Assembly (NCBI RefSeq): GCF_002923755.1
Contig: NZ_PGFZ01000005.1
Span: 188,743 to 252,742, forward strand
Direction: 5' to 3'
Length of the DNA stretch: 64,000 nt
Origin: Methylovulum psychrotolerans
Lineage (GTDB): Bacteria; Pseudomonadota; Gammaproteobacteria; Methylococcales; Methylomonadaceae
Below, piece by piece: positions 27,114-36,975 of the stretch. Both the position numbers and the translations under genes were made by a program. Numbering within the stretch: position 1 is the first letter of the stretch; each line of letters opens with the position of its first letter. A model generated the notes under the pieces. It worked only from the letters and a program-made list of their open reading frames with translations, had not been told where the DNA came from and did no database searches.

Positions 27114-29632
27114 TGCGTATAGTCATTGATATGCAAGGGGCGCAAACGGAGAGCCGATTTCGGGGGATAGGCCGTTCTGCCTTATCATTAACGTTAGCGC
27201 TAGTACGCAATGCCGGCACACATGATATTTGGTTGGTTCTCAATGCCGCTTTTCCTGACAGTATTTTCTCAATACGGAAAGCGTTTGCCGATTTGCTTCC
27301 AGAGTCGCGCCTGCGTGTGTTTGATATACCGACACCCGTGGCGGAGCGTGAGCCTGCCAATGTTTGGCGGGCTAGGGCGGGTGAAAAAATCCGCGAACAT
27401 TTTTTACAGCAGTTACAGCCTGATTTTGTCTTAATTCCCAGTCTGTTTGAAGGTTATGTCGATGACGCGGTGTCTTCAATAGGGCTGTTTGCGCCTAACA
27501 TTAAAACGGCGGTGGTTTTGCATGATCTGATCCCATTGATGAAGCCAAATGTATACTTAGCGCAGCCGCAGCAAAGGCATTATTACGATGGCAAAATCCA
27601 ATCGTTAAAAAAGGCCGATTTACTGTTTTCAATCTCTGCCCATTCCAAGCAAGAGGCTGTGCAGGCCTTAGGTTTGCAGGAACATAGCATTATCACTATT
27701 GCTTCGGCGGCTGATGGCTGTTTTAGGCCGGAGAGTTACGGACATGAAACCGTCTCGGCATTGTTTTTGCGCCTTGGCATCTCGCGGAAAGTGGTCATGT
27801 ATGCGCCTGGAGGCTTTGATCCGCGTAAAAACTTTGTGAATTTATTTGCCGCTTATGCCGGGTTGCCCCAAAATTTGCGCGATACGCATCAGTTGGTCAT
27901 TGTCAGCAAAATTACGGACGGTGATCGGCAAAATTTGCAGGCGTTGCGTAAAAAATCTGGGCTTGCGGAACATGAAGTGGTGGTGACGGGCTATGTATCC
28001 GACGCGGAGCTTATCCTGCTTTATAACCGGGCCACGTTGTTTGTGTTTCCTTCCCGACATGAAGGCTTTGGGTTGCCGGTATTGGAGGCAATGTCTTGCG
28101 GAACCCCGACGATAGGCTCCGATACGACCAGCATTCCAGAAGTGATTGGTTTTCAAGAGGCGTTGTTCGACCCGGATTCTGTAGCCTCCATCAGCGCTAA
28201 GATAACTCAGGCTTTAACGGATGATGCCTTCCGCCATCAATTAAGCCAACACGGTTTGCAACAGGCGGCAAAGTTTTCGTGGGATTCGTGCGCCCTTAAA
28301 ATATGGGCGGCTTTTGAAGGTTACCCTAAGCGGCAGGGTTCGGATCTTGCGGCGGAAGTTTCGGGCAGTTTTAATAATGTACTGGATGCCATAGCGCATA
28401 TCAGTTGCCCCTGTGAATATTCTGAGGCTGATTTACGGCAAGTTGCCAAGGCGATTGCATTTAATACTGCCGCCGGCTTGCCCAGACAATTGCTGTATGA
28501 TATTTCGGAACTTGTCCAACGCGATGCAAAGTCCGGTATTCAGCGGGTCGTGCGCAGTATATTGCTGGAGTTGTTCACTATTGATTTCGATGGGCTAGTG
28601 GTACGGCCTATTTATTTCGATGGTCAGCAATACCGTTATGCCGAGCGTTTTTCGGCACGCTTTTTAGGGAAACCCGAAGCGGATATTGTCGATGGCGTGG
28701 TTGAGTTTAACCAAGGGGACACTTATCTTGCGGTCGATCTGAACGCCCACTTAACCCCATTCCTTCATCCCTTACATGCGCGTTTGCAGGCTCAAGGGGT
28801 TTATGTGTACTTTGTTGTCCATGACATATTGCTGCTTCAGCGGCCAGATTGGTGGCCTGAGGGTACATCGGCTGTCTTTGCTAAATGGTTGGCCAGCATT
28901 ACCGAGGTTGCTACGGGGTTGATTTGTGTTTCTGAGACAGTGGCCAATCAAGTCAGGGCATGGGTGAATGCTAACCCGCCGCCTAGGCTGATGCCATTGC
29001 CCATCAGCTTTTTCCATTTGGGCGCTGACGTGGAAAATAGCGTGCCGACTTTAGGGATACCTGATGATGCCGATACGGTGTTATCTGCACTTAGCCAAGC
29101 CCCTAGTTTTTTGAGTGTCGGCACAATTGAGCCACGCAAAGGCCATGCCCAAACATTAGCGGCGTTTGAATTGCTCTGGTCAGAAGGGGTTGATGTCAAT
29201 TTAGTGATCGTCGGCAAGCAAGGCTGGATGATTGAAAGCTTGGCTAGCCGTTTAAAAAACCATCAATTGCTCAACAAACGCTTGTTCTGGCTGCAAGGCA
29301 TCAGTGATGAGTATTTGGAGAAAGTCTATGGTGCAAGCACCTGTTTGCTTGCCGCCAGCGAAGGGGAAGGTTTTGGCTTGCCGCTGATTGAAGCGGCTAA
29401 CCAACGGCTGCCTATTATTGCCCGGGACATTCCGATATTCCGTGAGGTGGCGGGTGAATATGCCTATTTCTTCAATGGCTTGCAGCCGGAAATGCTCGCC
29501 GATGCCATTCATCAGTGGCTGGGTTTATATGCCGCAGAGGCCGCGCCTAAGTCAGATAATATGCCGTGGCAGAAATGGTGCCAAAGTACCCGGCAATTAC
29601 TGGCTGCCATGCAGATTAGTGAACGGGTATGA
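27113..29632 (+). CDS. Double GT4 glycosyltransferase
   Basis: 839 residues with two glycosyltransferase family 4 (GT-B) domains in one chain. The first (1-410) has FVFPSRHEGFGLPVLEAMSC; the second (~450-839) has LAASEGEGFGLPLIEAANQR. Both carry the E-x7-E pattern that contacts the donor nucleotide. Fused polymerising mannosyltransferases such as WbdA build the repeat unit in ABC-exported glycans, and this gene lies in the matching place after the methyltransferase (TGATG overlap). Sugar specificity cannot be read. Confidence 0.88.
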   Translation: MRIVIDMQGAQTESRFRGIGRSALSLTLALVRNAGTHDIWLVLNAAFPDSIFSIRKAFADLLPESRLRVFDIPTPVAEREPANVWRARAGEKIREHFLQQLQPDFVLIPSLFEGYVDDAVSSIGLFAPNIKTAVVLHDLIPLMKPNVYLAQPQQRHYYDGKIQSLKKADLLFSISAHSKQEAVQALGLQEHSIITIASAADGCFRPESYGHETVSALFLRLGISRKVVMYAPGGFDPRKNFVNLFAAYAGLPQNLRDTHQLVIVSKITDGDRQNLQALRKKSGLAEHEVVVTGYVSDAELILLYNRATLFVFPSRHEGFGLPVLEAMSCGTPTIGSDTTSIPEVIGFQEALFDPDSVASISAKITQALTDDAFRHQLSQHGLQQAAKFSWDSCALKIWAAFEGYPKRQGSDLAAEVSGSFNNVLDAIAHISCPCEYSEADLRQVAKAIAFNTAAGLPRQLLYDISELVQRDAKSGIQRVVRSILLELFTIDFDGLVVRPIYFDGQQYRYAERFSARFLGKPEADIVDGVVEFNQGDTYLAVDLNAHLTPFLHPLHARLQAQGVYVYFVVHDILLLQRPDWWPEGTSAVFAKWLASITEVATGLICVSETVANQVRAWVNANPPPRLMPLPISFFHLGADVENSVPTLGIPDDADTVLSALSQAPSFLSVGTIEPRKGHAQTLAAFELLWSEGVDVNLVIVGKQGWMIESLASRLKNHQLLNKRLFWLQGISDEYLEKVYGASTCLLAASEGEGFGLPLIEAANQRLPIIARDIPIFREVAGEYAYFFNGLQPEMLADAIHQWLGLYAAEAAPKSDNMPWQKWCQSTRQLLAAMQISERV

Positions 29633-29644
29633 AATAGTGATTTG

Positions 29645-29688
29645 GCTTTTTTGCCCGCCATACGCGTAGGTGGGCATAAAAAAAAGCC
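29645..29688. other. Inverted repeat between glycosyltransferase genes
   Basis: TGCCCGCC and GGTGGGCA pair around ATACGCGTA, and the flanking T and A runs (GGCTTTTTT / AAAAAAAGCC) can extend the stem. The T run precedes the stem on the plus strand, so this may end transcription only weakly; it may be a bidirectional hairpin. Confidence 0.45.
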
Positions 29689-29828
29689 GGAATCCACCTA
29701 GGTTTTAAATAATCTGGGCATTGTATTGCGTTAAAAATAATGTGGTTTTAAGCAATATACGACCGTTTGCTGCATATCCTTTCCTTAGATTTATACCCTT
29801 CTACTCCCCCTCCTTTGGAATTTATAGA

Positions 29829-30776
29829 ATGAAAGAAAGCAAATCATTAAGGATTGCTGTTTTGATCCCTTGCTATAATGAAGAATTGGCGATAGCCAAA
29901 GTGATTGATGATTTTAAAAGGAATTTGCCCGACGGTAAGATTTATGTCTATGACAACAATTCAACCGACAACACAATTGATGTGGCGCGGCAAGCGGGGG
30001 CTATCGTCCGCACTGAATCTTTGCAAGGTAAGGGTAATGTGGTCAGGCGTATGTTTGCCGATGTGGAGGCGGATGTTTATGTGATGGCCGATGGCGATGC
30101 AACATATCATGCAGATTCTGCGCCTTTAATGGTAGATAAGCTGCTGGCCGAGAATTTGGATATGGTGACAGGGGTCAGAAAATCTACTATTCAGGCAGCG
30201 TATAGGGGCGGGCATCGTTTTGGTAATGCGATGTTTTCTTTGCTAATTACAAAAATATTTGGCGACCGCATTTCCGATTTGCTATCAGGCTACCGGGTCT
30301 TTTCGCGTCGCTTTGTCAAATCGTTTCCTGCCTTATCGGGTGAGTTTGAAATTGAGACGGAATTGACTGTCCATGCCCTTGAGTTACGGATGCCGATTGC
30401 AGAAGTTGACACGCCTTATGGGCCTAGGCCGGAAGGTTCGGTCAGTAAGTTGTCCACTTATAAAGACGGGCTTAAGATACTTTTTATGGTGTTTAAGTTG
30501 GTAAAAAACGAGCGTCCTCTGCATTTGTTTGGTTTTTTGGGTTTAAGCTTATTATTAGGGGCATTACTGCTTGCCGCCCCGCTATTTGCAACGTATTTTG
30601 AGACTGGCTTGGTGCCGCGTTTGCCTACTGCGACGTTAGTGGTTGGTATGACGGTTATCGGCGTGTTTTCAATGTTTTCTGGCGTTATCATCGACAGCAA
30701 TTTGACCGGCAGACGCGAAATGAAAAGGCTTTTTTATTTAAAGCATAAATCGGTCGCGGGCGGTAAAGTTAAATGA
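29829..30776 (+). CDS. GT2 glycosyltransferase, dolichol-phosphate-sugar synthase-like
   Basis: 315 residues from the ATG at 29829 (in-frame codons upstream to 29721 are not preferred). GT-A fold with IAVLIPCYNEELAIAKVIDD at the start, VYDNNSTDNT, and the metal-binding VMADGDATY. Two C-terminal membrane helices follow (LHLFGFLGLSLLLGALLLAA and LVVGMTVIGVFSMFSG). Such enzymes load a sugar onto undecaprenyl phosphate. The next gene carries a GtrA domain, the usual flippase partner, so the pair likely supplies a lipid-linked sugar for periplasmic decoration of the glycan. Confidence 0.88.
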   Translation: MKESKSLRIAVLIPCYNEELAIAKVIDDFKRNLPDGKIYVYDNNSTDNTIDVARQAGAIVRTESLQGKGNVVRRMFADVEADVYVMADGDATYHADSAPLMVDKLLAENLDMVTGVRKSTIQAAYRGGHRFGNAMFSLLITKIFGDRISDLLSGYRVFSRRFVKSFPALSGEFEIETELTVHALELRMPIAEVDTPYGPRPEGSVSKLSTYKDGLKILFMVFKLVKNERPLHLFGFLGLSLLLGALLLAAPLFATYFETGLVPRLPTATLVVGMTVIGVFSMFSGVIIDSNLTGRREMKRLFYLKHKSVAGGKVK

Positions 30777-30791
30777 TGATGGACGGCAGTA

Positions 30792-33290
30792 ATGCGTAGT
30801 TTTTTGAGTTTTGCATCGGTTGGTACGTTAGGCTTTTTGGTTGATGCGGGCGTTTTGTTTGGGCTCTTGCCTTATTTTGGGCCGTATTTGGCGCGTTTTG
30901 GGTCTTTTTTAGTTGCTATTTTGGTGACATGGCGCTTAAACCGCCTATTTACGTTTAAAAGCCGCCAAGATGGTTGGGCGGAATTTAAACGCTATTTTGT
31001 TTCGCAATCGGTCGGTGCCGGGCTTAATTATGCCGTATATGCCTTAGCTATTTTTACGTTTGAATCGATGGCAAGATGGCCGTTAGCCGCTTTGGGGTTG
31101 GGTTCAGTTGCCGGATTGGCCGTTAATTTTGTTATGGCGAAGCGCTATGTATTTAAGGGCGGGTCAATGAGTGAGCGGGAAATAAATACTCAGCCGATGA
31201 GTTTTCTGGAGCCGTTAGTGCTTTTTGTCGGGCAGGAAAATGTTATTAGGTTGGTAAGCTGGCAGAAATCTATTTGTAAGCCGTGCGTAGCGGTGCTAAT
31301 GGTAACTATCGCTTATTTTGTCGGTTATGTGTCGCACCGTTACGTCCCAGGAAATGACAGCCAATACCCTTTAGGTTGGTGGGGGTGGTTCGATCAAGGC
31401 AAGTACCTTTTGGCCGTCAATTCAATCGCCCAACTCGACTTTAGTCCTGAAAAGTATTTTTACCCTCCCTTGTATCCAATGCTGGGCAGTCTTTTTGTGC
31501 CTTGGTTGGATAAGCATCCTTTTTTGCTTATTAATTTTGTCTGCCTGTTGTGGTTTTGTGCGGTATTTATATGGCTTGCTAGCCGCTATATACCCAGATG
31601 GGGGGCGGTAGCTTTGTTACTGGTGTCAGTACTGGCCAATTACAGGATTTTTGAGCACTTTTTAATCCCTTGGACATCAACCCTCTGTACCGCACTGCTT
31701 TCCGTCGGGATTTACGGGATGCTTAAGTTGCGCGATAACCCAAGCCGGCCAGGGGCTTTGGTTCCAGTACCCTCTGTTATGGCAAGTTTTGGCATTTCTC
31801 TGGCAATCGGTTTAATTGCGGCTTTACGTCCGGCTGACGCAGTGGTAGGCGGGGTGCTTTGGCTTGGTTATATCGGGCGGATAATACAGCTTTTGCGTGC
31901 TTCCGGCACGGCTTGGCTAGCCCCTTTTAGCCGCATATTTGCGGGTTCGGCGGTAGGCATACTGATAGGGCCTGCCCTATTTATCGGCTTTAACTACTTG
32001 GTCTTCGGGTCAATATTGGGTAGCTATATTCAAGTTAATGCGGCAAACGGTTTTTTTCCGGCAGATTTGGCGGAAAAGTTTGTGTCCTTGTTTCTTGATG
32101 GCTATAGCCTTTATCTGGAACCTAAGTCGGGCTTAATCGACCATTACCCTTGGCTTGCCCTTTCATTGATAGGGCTTGTTTTTGTCATTCTATGCGGCGA
32201 TTGGGTGTTGCGCACTATTGCCTTGGCGATGTGCGTGCAATTTGTCTTGTATCTGCCGTATGGCGATTTATTGCCTAATGGCTTGTGGCGTTATTTTAAT
32301 ATCCATTACTTTAAATGGATGTTTCCGTATCTTGCCTTGTTTGCATGGTTACTGGTTGCTTTTTTGGTGCGGCAATGGAATGTCAGCAAGAAAAGTTTTG
32401 CCACTCAATTTGGCATCGTATCGGTTTCCTTAGTATTGCTGTTGTCGTTTCGGACTCAGGTCGATTTCAGGCCTGTCAATTTGTCGGTTAATTCTGCGCC
32501 AGGCTCCGAAGGGCAAGCGCTTTCTTGGGAGCTTGGCAACACTGTAACAGATTTAATCGATATTACGGGTTTGCAAGGCGGGTTTACGGATGTGTATTTT
32601 GGGGAGCATGAATTATGGGCAGACGGTCATGAATTACGCCGTGTCCGGGATTTTAGGGTGTTGCCTGCCCCTTGGGGGGTGAGGGTGCTGTTCAACCGTC
32701 CGCTGACAGCCCAGTCTGTCAAGTTCCGTCCTGATGTCAGGTTAAGCCGTGCCGCCTCAGGATTACGCGCCGATGTGGGAATATATGGCTTTGGTTTAGG
32801 CGTTCCCAAGCCATTTTGGAATGAGCAAGATGCTCTACCTATCCCTATCTATAAGTTAGGTCAAATAGTCGATTTCTCGGCGCAAGGTAATAGCCCTTTA
32901 TATTCAAGAGAGGGTTGGTCAAATCCAGAGCCTTGGGGGCGGTGGACAGTGGGCCGCAAAGCCCGCTTGCGGCTCAGATTAGACTCGCCGCAAACTAAGC
33001 CGCTGTTATTGCGCTTAAATATGAACGCTTTTGTCAATGAAAAGCATTCTGAGCAGAGGGTTGATATTGCCTTGAATGGCAATGTGCTCAGGCATCTTGT
33101 CCTCCACGCAGGGCACGACGATAAGCCGCAAGAAGCGGTTGTGGAAATACCGGCCAGTGTACTTGGTGACAAAGGGCAGTTGGACTTTTTGTTCGCCACT
33201 CCCGATTCAATGTCGCCAAAAAAGTTAGGGATTAGCGGCGATTCTCGGACACTGGGTGTCGGCGTTGTATCGTTTCAACTTACGGAATAA
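30792..33290 (+). CDS. GtrA flippase domain fused to a GT-C-like membrane protein
   Basis: 832 residues. Residues 1-125 are a GtrA domain with four helices (SFASVGTLGFLVDAGVLFGL at the start, RLNRLFTFKSR, then AVNFVMAKRYVFKGG). From ~150 a multi-helix GT-C-type part follows, with an acidic periplasmic loop GNDSQYPLGWWGWFDQGKYL and about ten helices to residue ~555. A soluble beta-rich C-terminal domain (~560-832) contains FTDVYFGEHELWADG. GtrA and the sugar transferase are normally separate genes (gtrA/gtrC), so the single chain is unusual. Predicted to flip and transfer the sugar loaded by the GT2 enzyme. Confidence 0.75.
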   Translation: MRSFLSFASVGTLGFLVDAGVLFGLLPYFGPYLARFGSFLVAILVTWRLNRLFTFKSRQDGWAEFKRYFVSQSVGAGLNYAVYALAIFTFESMARWPLAALGLGSVAGLAVNFVMAKRYVFKGGSMSEREINTQPMSFLEPLVLFVGQENVIRLVSWQKSICKPCVAVLMVTIAYFVGYVSHRYVPGNDSQYPLGWWGWFDQGKYLLAVNSIAQLDFSPEKYFYPPLYPMLGSLFVPWLDKHPFLLINFVCLLWFCAVFIWLASRYIPRWGAVALLLVSVLANYRIFEHFLIPWTSTLCTALLSVGIYGMLKLRDNPSRPGALVPVPSVMASFGISLAIGLIAALRPADAVVGGVLWLGYIGRIIQLLRASGTAWLAPFSRIFAGSAVGILIGPALFIGFNYLVFGSILGSYIQVNAANGFFPADLAEKFVSLFLDGYSLYLEPKSGLIDHYPWLALSLIGLVFVILCGDWVLRTIALAMCVQFVLYLPYGDLLPNGLWRYFNIHYFKWMFPYLALFAWLLVAFLVRQWNVSKKSFATQFGIVSVSLVLLLSFRTQVDFRPVNLSVNSAPGSEGQALSWELGNTVTDLIDITGLQGGFTDVYFGEHELWADGHELRRVRDFRVLPAPWGVRVLFNRPLTAQSVKFRPDVRLSRAASGLRADVGIYGFGLGVPKPFWNEQDALPIPIYKLGQIVDFSAQGNSPLYSREGWSNPEPWGRWTVGRKARLRLRLDSPQTKPLLLRLNMNAFVNEKHSEQRVDIALNGNVLRHLVLHAGHDDKPQEAVVEIPASVLGDKGQLDFLFATPDSMSPKKLGISGDSRTLGVGVVSFQLTE

Positions 33291-33417
33291 GTGGCGGCGT
33301 TTTTCTGGCAACCTCTTCGTATGTTACGTTGTCTCCGTGAACCGATGGTTAAGCAGAGACTATGGGACGAACGGAAGATATTAATTGGGATTATGGCTAT
33401 TTTTGGCTAAATTGACT

Positions 33418-34734
33418 ATGAAAATTGCGATTGACGGCTTTAATTTGGGGTTTCTCCAAGGTACGGGGATTGCGACTTATGCCCGCGAATTGGCAAAAAT
33501 CCTCGCTACAAATAGGCATGACGTTTCCGTCTGTTATGGGCTGAATGGTGTTGGCCATGATCCTAGCCAAGCTTGGGGGCGTTTTGTTGAGGCTTTGGCT
33601 ACACAGGGGGAAGCGGGGCGCAAAGATGTTACTAAATGGCTGCGCTATAGCGGGCAATATTTCGGCAACTATTTGTTAGGGTGGCCTATAGAAGCGCGGC
33701 CTGTGCCGGTGTTGCCCGACGTGGATAGTAGACGGGTTAAGGACAGGTTGCCTGCGGGCGAGTTTTTTAATATCCCTTCGGTGTTTAGGGTATGCCAAGC
33801 CTATTCTTTGTTGGTAGACCGTTCTTTGGCGATCAGCTTCCCGAAGGATAAAAAAGTGGATATTTTCCATGCCACTTGCCCGTTGCCCATGTACATGAAG
33901 AATGCGGCAAATGTGGTGACATTCCATGATATTATCCCCTTAGTGCTGCCGCACAGCACCAATATTAATTTGCGGCATTATCAGCGTATCCTTAAGCTGT
34001 CTATGAAGACCGCCGATATGATTTTTACAGTGTCGGAACATAGCCGTAACGATCTTATCCGCTATTTTGGCATTCCCGAAGAAAAGGTCTTCGTCACTTA
34101 TCAGACCGTTGCCATTCCGGCACATTATCAGGCTTTAGATGACGGGGAAGTGGCCGCATTTTTAGCGCAGGAATTTGCGTTGACCAAAAATGCGTATTTT
34201 TTGTTTTTTGGTTGTGTCGAGCCTAAGAAAAATGTCGCGCGTATTATTGAAGCGATGATGATGGCCCGGACAGATTATCCGTTGGTCATTGTCGGGCGGG
34301 ATGGTTGGCTTTATGATGATGTCCAGGCATTGCTAGCTAAGCTGCATGAACAAGACTCAGGCAAAAACCGTTATCGGCGTATCCGCTATGTGCCTTTTGA
34401 GCATCTTATGTATTTGATAAAAGGGGCTTGTGGGGTGGTTTTTCCGTCTTTGTACGAAGGTTTTGGCTTGCCGGTTTTAGAGGCGATGCTGATGCAATGT
34501 CCGGTTATCACGTCGAATGTCAGTTGCTTACCGGAGGTCGGCGGTGATGCGGTATTGTCGGTCAATCCGTATGATGTCGGCGAAATTGCTGCTGCCATTG
34601 ACCGTTTGTCGGGTGACGGTGTGTTGCGTCAGGAATTGATTGCGCGGGGGTTAAAGCAAGCCGATAAGTTTTCTTCTGCTAACCATCTGCAACGGCTTGA
34701 GCAGGGTTATCGGTTGGCCCTGGGGAAAGCATGA
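33418..34734 (+). CDS. GT4 glycosyltransferase
   Basis: 438 residues from the ATG at 33418, which begins MKIAIDGFNLGFLQGTG, the usual first strand and Gly-rich loop of GT4; an earlier in-frame start at 33385 gives a poor N-terminus. The acceptor domain holds a long insert (~50-140). The donor domain shows FGCVEPKKNVARIIEAM, VIVGRDGWLYDD and FPSLYEGFGLPVLEAML with the E-x7-E motif. ATGA overlap with the next gene. Cytosolic, adds a sugar to the polysaccharide; specificity unknown. Confidence 0.88.
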   Translation: MKIAIDGFNLGFLQGTGIATYARELAKILATNRHDVSVCYGLNGVGHDPSQAWGRFVEALATQGEAGRKDVTKWLRYSGQYFGNYLLGWPIEARPVPVLPDVDSRRVKDRLPAGEFFNIPSVFRVCQAYSLLVDRSLAISFPKDKKVDIFHATCPLPMYMKNAANVVTFHDIIPLVLPHSTNINLRHYQRILKLSMKTADMIFTVSEHSRNDLIRYFGIPEEKVFVTYQTVAIPAHYQALDDGEVAAFLAQEFALTKNAYFLFFGCVEPKKNVARIIEAMMMARTDYPLVIVGRDGWLYDDVQALLAKLHEQDSGKNRYRRIRYVPFEHLMYLIKGACGVVFPSLYEGFGLPVLEAMLMQCPVITSNVSCLPEVGGDAVLSVNPYDVGEIAAAIDRLSGDGVLRQELIARGLKQADKFSSANHLQRLEQGYRLALGKA

Positions 34735-35867
34735 AAGTTTTGCATGTCTATAGGACGTATTTTCCTGATACTCAAGGTGGTTTGGAAGAAGTTATCCGGC
34801 AAATTTGCCGCAATACCCTGGCCGAAGGTGTGGAAAGCAGGGTTTTTACTTTAAGCCCACAGGCCGGACATTCTGTTGTCTTAAGGGAAGAGGCCGATGT
34901 TTACCGTTATCATCGGACATTTGAGGTGGCGTCGTGCGGTGTGTCGGTTACGGCTTTGGCGGGCTTTAAGCGGTTGGTGGCCTGGGCGGATATTGTCCAT
35001 TACCATTTTCCTTGGCCGTTTGCCGATATGCTGCATGTTTTGGCGGCGGTTAAGAAGCCTTCAATGCTGACTTACCATTCCGATGTCATCAGACAAAAAA
35101 AGTTATTAATGCTGTATGGGCCTTTGATGCGGCATTTTTTAAAGCAAATCCATTGCATTGTGGCGACTTCTGACAATTACGTTGCCAGTAGCGGGCAATT
35201 GCAGGATTTTAAAAATAAAGTCGAAATCATCCCTATTGGCTTAGATGACAACAGTTACCTTCAGCCTACTGAGGCGGCCTTGGCGGCGGCCCGTGCCCGG
35301 TGCGGGAAAGGTTTTTTTCTTTTTATTGGCGTGCTTCGTTATTATAAAGGCCTGCATATTTTGCTTGAGGCTATACAAAATACCGATTTGCAGGTTGTTA
35401 TTGTCGGCATGGGGCCGATAGAAGACGAGTTGCGTGGACAGGCTGAGCAATTGGGGTTAAATAACGTGCAGTTTCTTGGTTATGTGGGCGATGAAGAAAA
35501 AATAGCCCTCATCCAATTGGCAAAAGCCATTGTTTTTCCGTCCCATTTACGTTCGGAAGCGTTTGGGGTAACCTTAGTTGAGGGGGCGCTGTTCGGTAAG
35601 CCGCTCATTTCGGCAGAAATTGGTACGGGTACCAGTTATGTGAATGTGCATAATGAAACGGGTTTTGTTGTCCCTCCTGCCGACCCTGAGCAATTACGTC
35701 TGGCTATGCTCCGTTTGCATGAAGACGGGCTGTTGGCCCGGCAATTGGGTTCTGCTGCCCGTCAGCGCTATGAACGGTTGCTGACAGGGCAAAAAATGGG
35801 GCAAAGCTATGCCCGATTGTACAGGCGGATATTGGGGCTGTCACCTATAGATGCCGCCACTAATTAA
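34731..35867 (+). CDS. GT4 glycosyltransferase
   Basis: 378 residues, MKVLHVYRTYFPDTQGGLEE at the start, donor-domain motifs FIGVLRYYKGLHILLEAI, VIVGMGPIEDELRGQAEQLG and HLRSEAFGVTLVEGALFGKP. Resembles mannosyl- or rhamnosyl-transferases of O-antigen clusters. Coupled to the gene before by ATGA; about 150 bases of AT-rich sequence follow, so it ends this transcription unit or is followed by a new promoter before the epimerase gene. Confidence 0.88.
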   Translation: MKVLHVYRTYFPDTQGGLEEVIRQICRNTLAEGVESRVFTLSPQAGHSVVLREEADVYRYHRTFEVASCGVSVTALAGFKRLVAWADIVHYHFPWPFADMLHVLAAVKKPSMLTYHSDVIRQKKLLMLYGPLMRHFLKQIHCIVATSDNYVASSGQLQDFKNKVEIIPIGLDDNSYLQPTEAALAAARARCGKGFFLFIGVLRYYKGLHILLEAIQNTDLQVVIVGMGPIEDELRGQAEQLGLNNVQFLGYVGDEEKIALIQLAKAIVFPSHLRSEAFGVTLVEGALFGKPLISAEIGTGTSYVNVHNETGFVVPPADPEQLRLAMLRLHEDGLLARQLGSAARQRYERLLTGQKMGQSYARLYRRILGLSPIDAATN

Positions 35868-36018
35868 GCAACACAGACTCATCTGGCTTTTTAGCCATGT
35901 CATTTACTTAACGTCGGGTTCTAGGTGGTCAGTAGTGCTTTGCCGAGGATATTATTCGCTTAGGATTTTAAAAAATAATAAATTAACATGTTATCTTATT
36001 GCTTTGTTTGTTTAGCTT

Positions 36019-36975
36019 ATGAATAGGGTTCTGGTAACGGGGGCGGCTGGCTTTATTGGTAGTGCTTTATGTAGTGGTTTAATGGCTAACCATTGGGAGG
36101 TCAATGCAGCCATCCGTCGTTTTTTATGCGCAGTGCCGCAAGCCACTCGACATATCGCCATTGCAGATATTAACGCCCACACTGATTGGCAAGCGGCGTT
36201 AACCGCTGTTGATGTGGTGGTGCATTTGGCGGCGCGGGTGCATGTGTTGGACGATAAGGCGGCTGACCCTTTGGCGGCGTTCCGGCAAATCAATGTCGGC
36301 GGGACGTTGAATTTAGCCCGCCAAGCCGCCCGTGCCGGTGTCAAACGATTTGTCTTTATCAGTTCCATTAAGGTGAACGGCGAAAATACCCTTCCAGGCC
36401 AAGCCTTTACTGCCGATGCGATGCCTGCACCTGCCGATGCTTATGGCCTTTCCAAGTGGGAAGCCGAAGACGGTTTGCGGCAGTTGGCCTTAGATACGGA
36501 TATGGAGGTGGTGGTTATCCGTCCGCCTTTGGTCTACGGCCCAGGGGTTAAGGCGAATTTTCGGGCTCTGTTAGGTTTTCTGCACAGGGGCATACCTTTA
36601 CCGTTGGCGCGAATTGTGAATAAACGTAGCTTAATTGCCCTAGATAATCTGGTCGATGTTATTATACTTTGCATGACCCATCCGGCGGCGGCCAATCAGA
36701 CTTTTTTGGTCAGCGATGGCGAGGATATCGCCACGCCGGAGCTGTTGCGGCGTTTGGCGGCAGCGTTGGGTAAACCGGCCCGCTTGTTGCCTGTTCCCGT
36801 GGTGGTGTTAAATACCCTGTTGTTTTGCTTAGGCAAGCGCGGGGTGGCTGCGCGTTTGTGCGGCAATTTGCAAGTGGATATATCTAAAACCCGTGCGCGG
36901 TTAGCATGGGTTCCTAAAGTCAGCCTTAATGAAGCGTTAGCTGAAACGGCACAGTCTTATTTAACGGCGCGTTGA
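36019..36975 (+). CDS. NAD-dependent sugar epimerase/dehydratase (SDR, GalE/WbpV-like)
   Basis: 318 residues. Extended SDR: NAD-binding GAAGFIG at 8-14, FISSIKVNGE with the active Ser, and Tyr142-xxx-Lys146 in YGLSKWE. The segment VVIRPPLVYGPGVKANFRAL is typical of the UDP-sugar epimerase/reductase group that includes WbpV and FnlA-like enzymes, which make UDP-QuiNAc/FucNAc intermediates. It overlaps the WecA/WbpL-like gene by ATGA. Together with the WbpM-like dehydratase two genes on, it suggests the first sugar of the repeat is a 6-deoxy-HexNAc such as FucNAc or QuiNAc. Confidence 0.88.
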   Translation: MNRVLVTGAAGFIGSALCSGLMANHWEVNAAIRRFLCAVPQATRHIAIADINAHTDWQAALTAVDVVVHLAARVHVLDDKAADPLAAFRQINVGGTLNLARQAARAGVKRFVFISSIKVNGENTLPGQAFTADAMPAPADAYGLSKWEAEDGLRQLALDTDMEVVVIRPPLVYGPGVKANFRALLGFLHRGIPLPLARIVNKRSLIALDNLVDVIILCMTHPAAANQTFLVSDGEDIATPELLRRLAAALGKPARLLPVPVVVLNTLLFCLGKRGVAARLCGNLQVDISKTRARLAWVPKVSLNEALAETAQSYLTAR

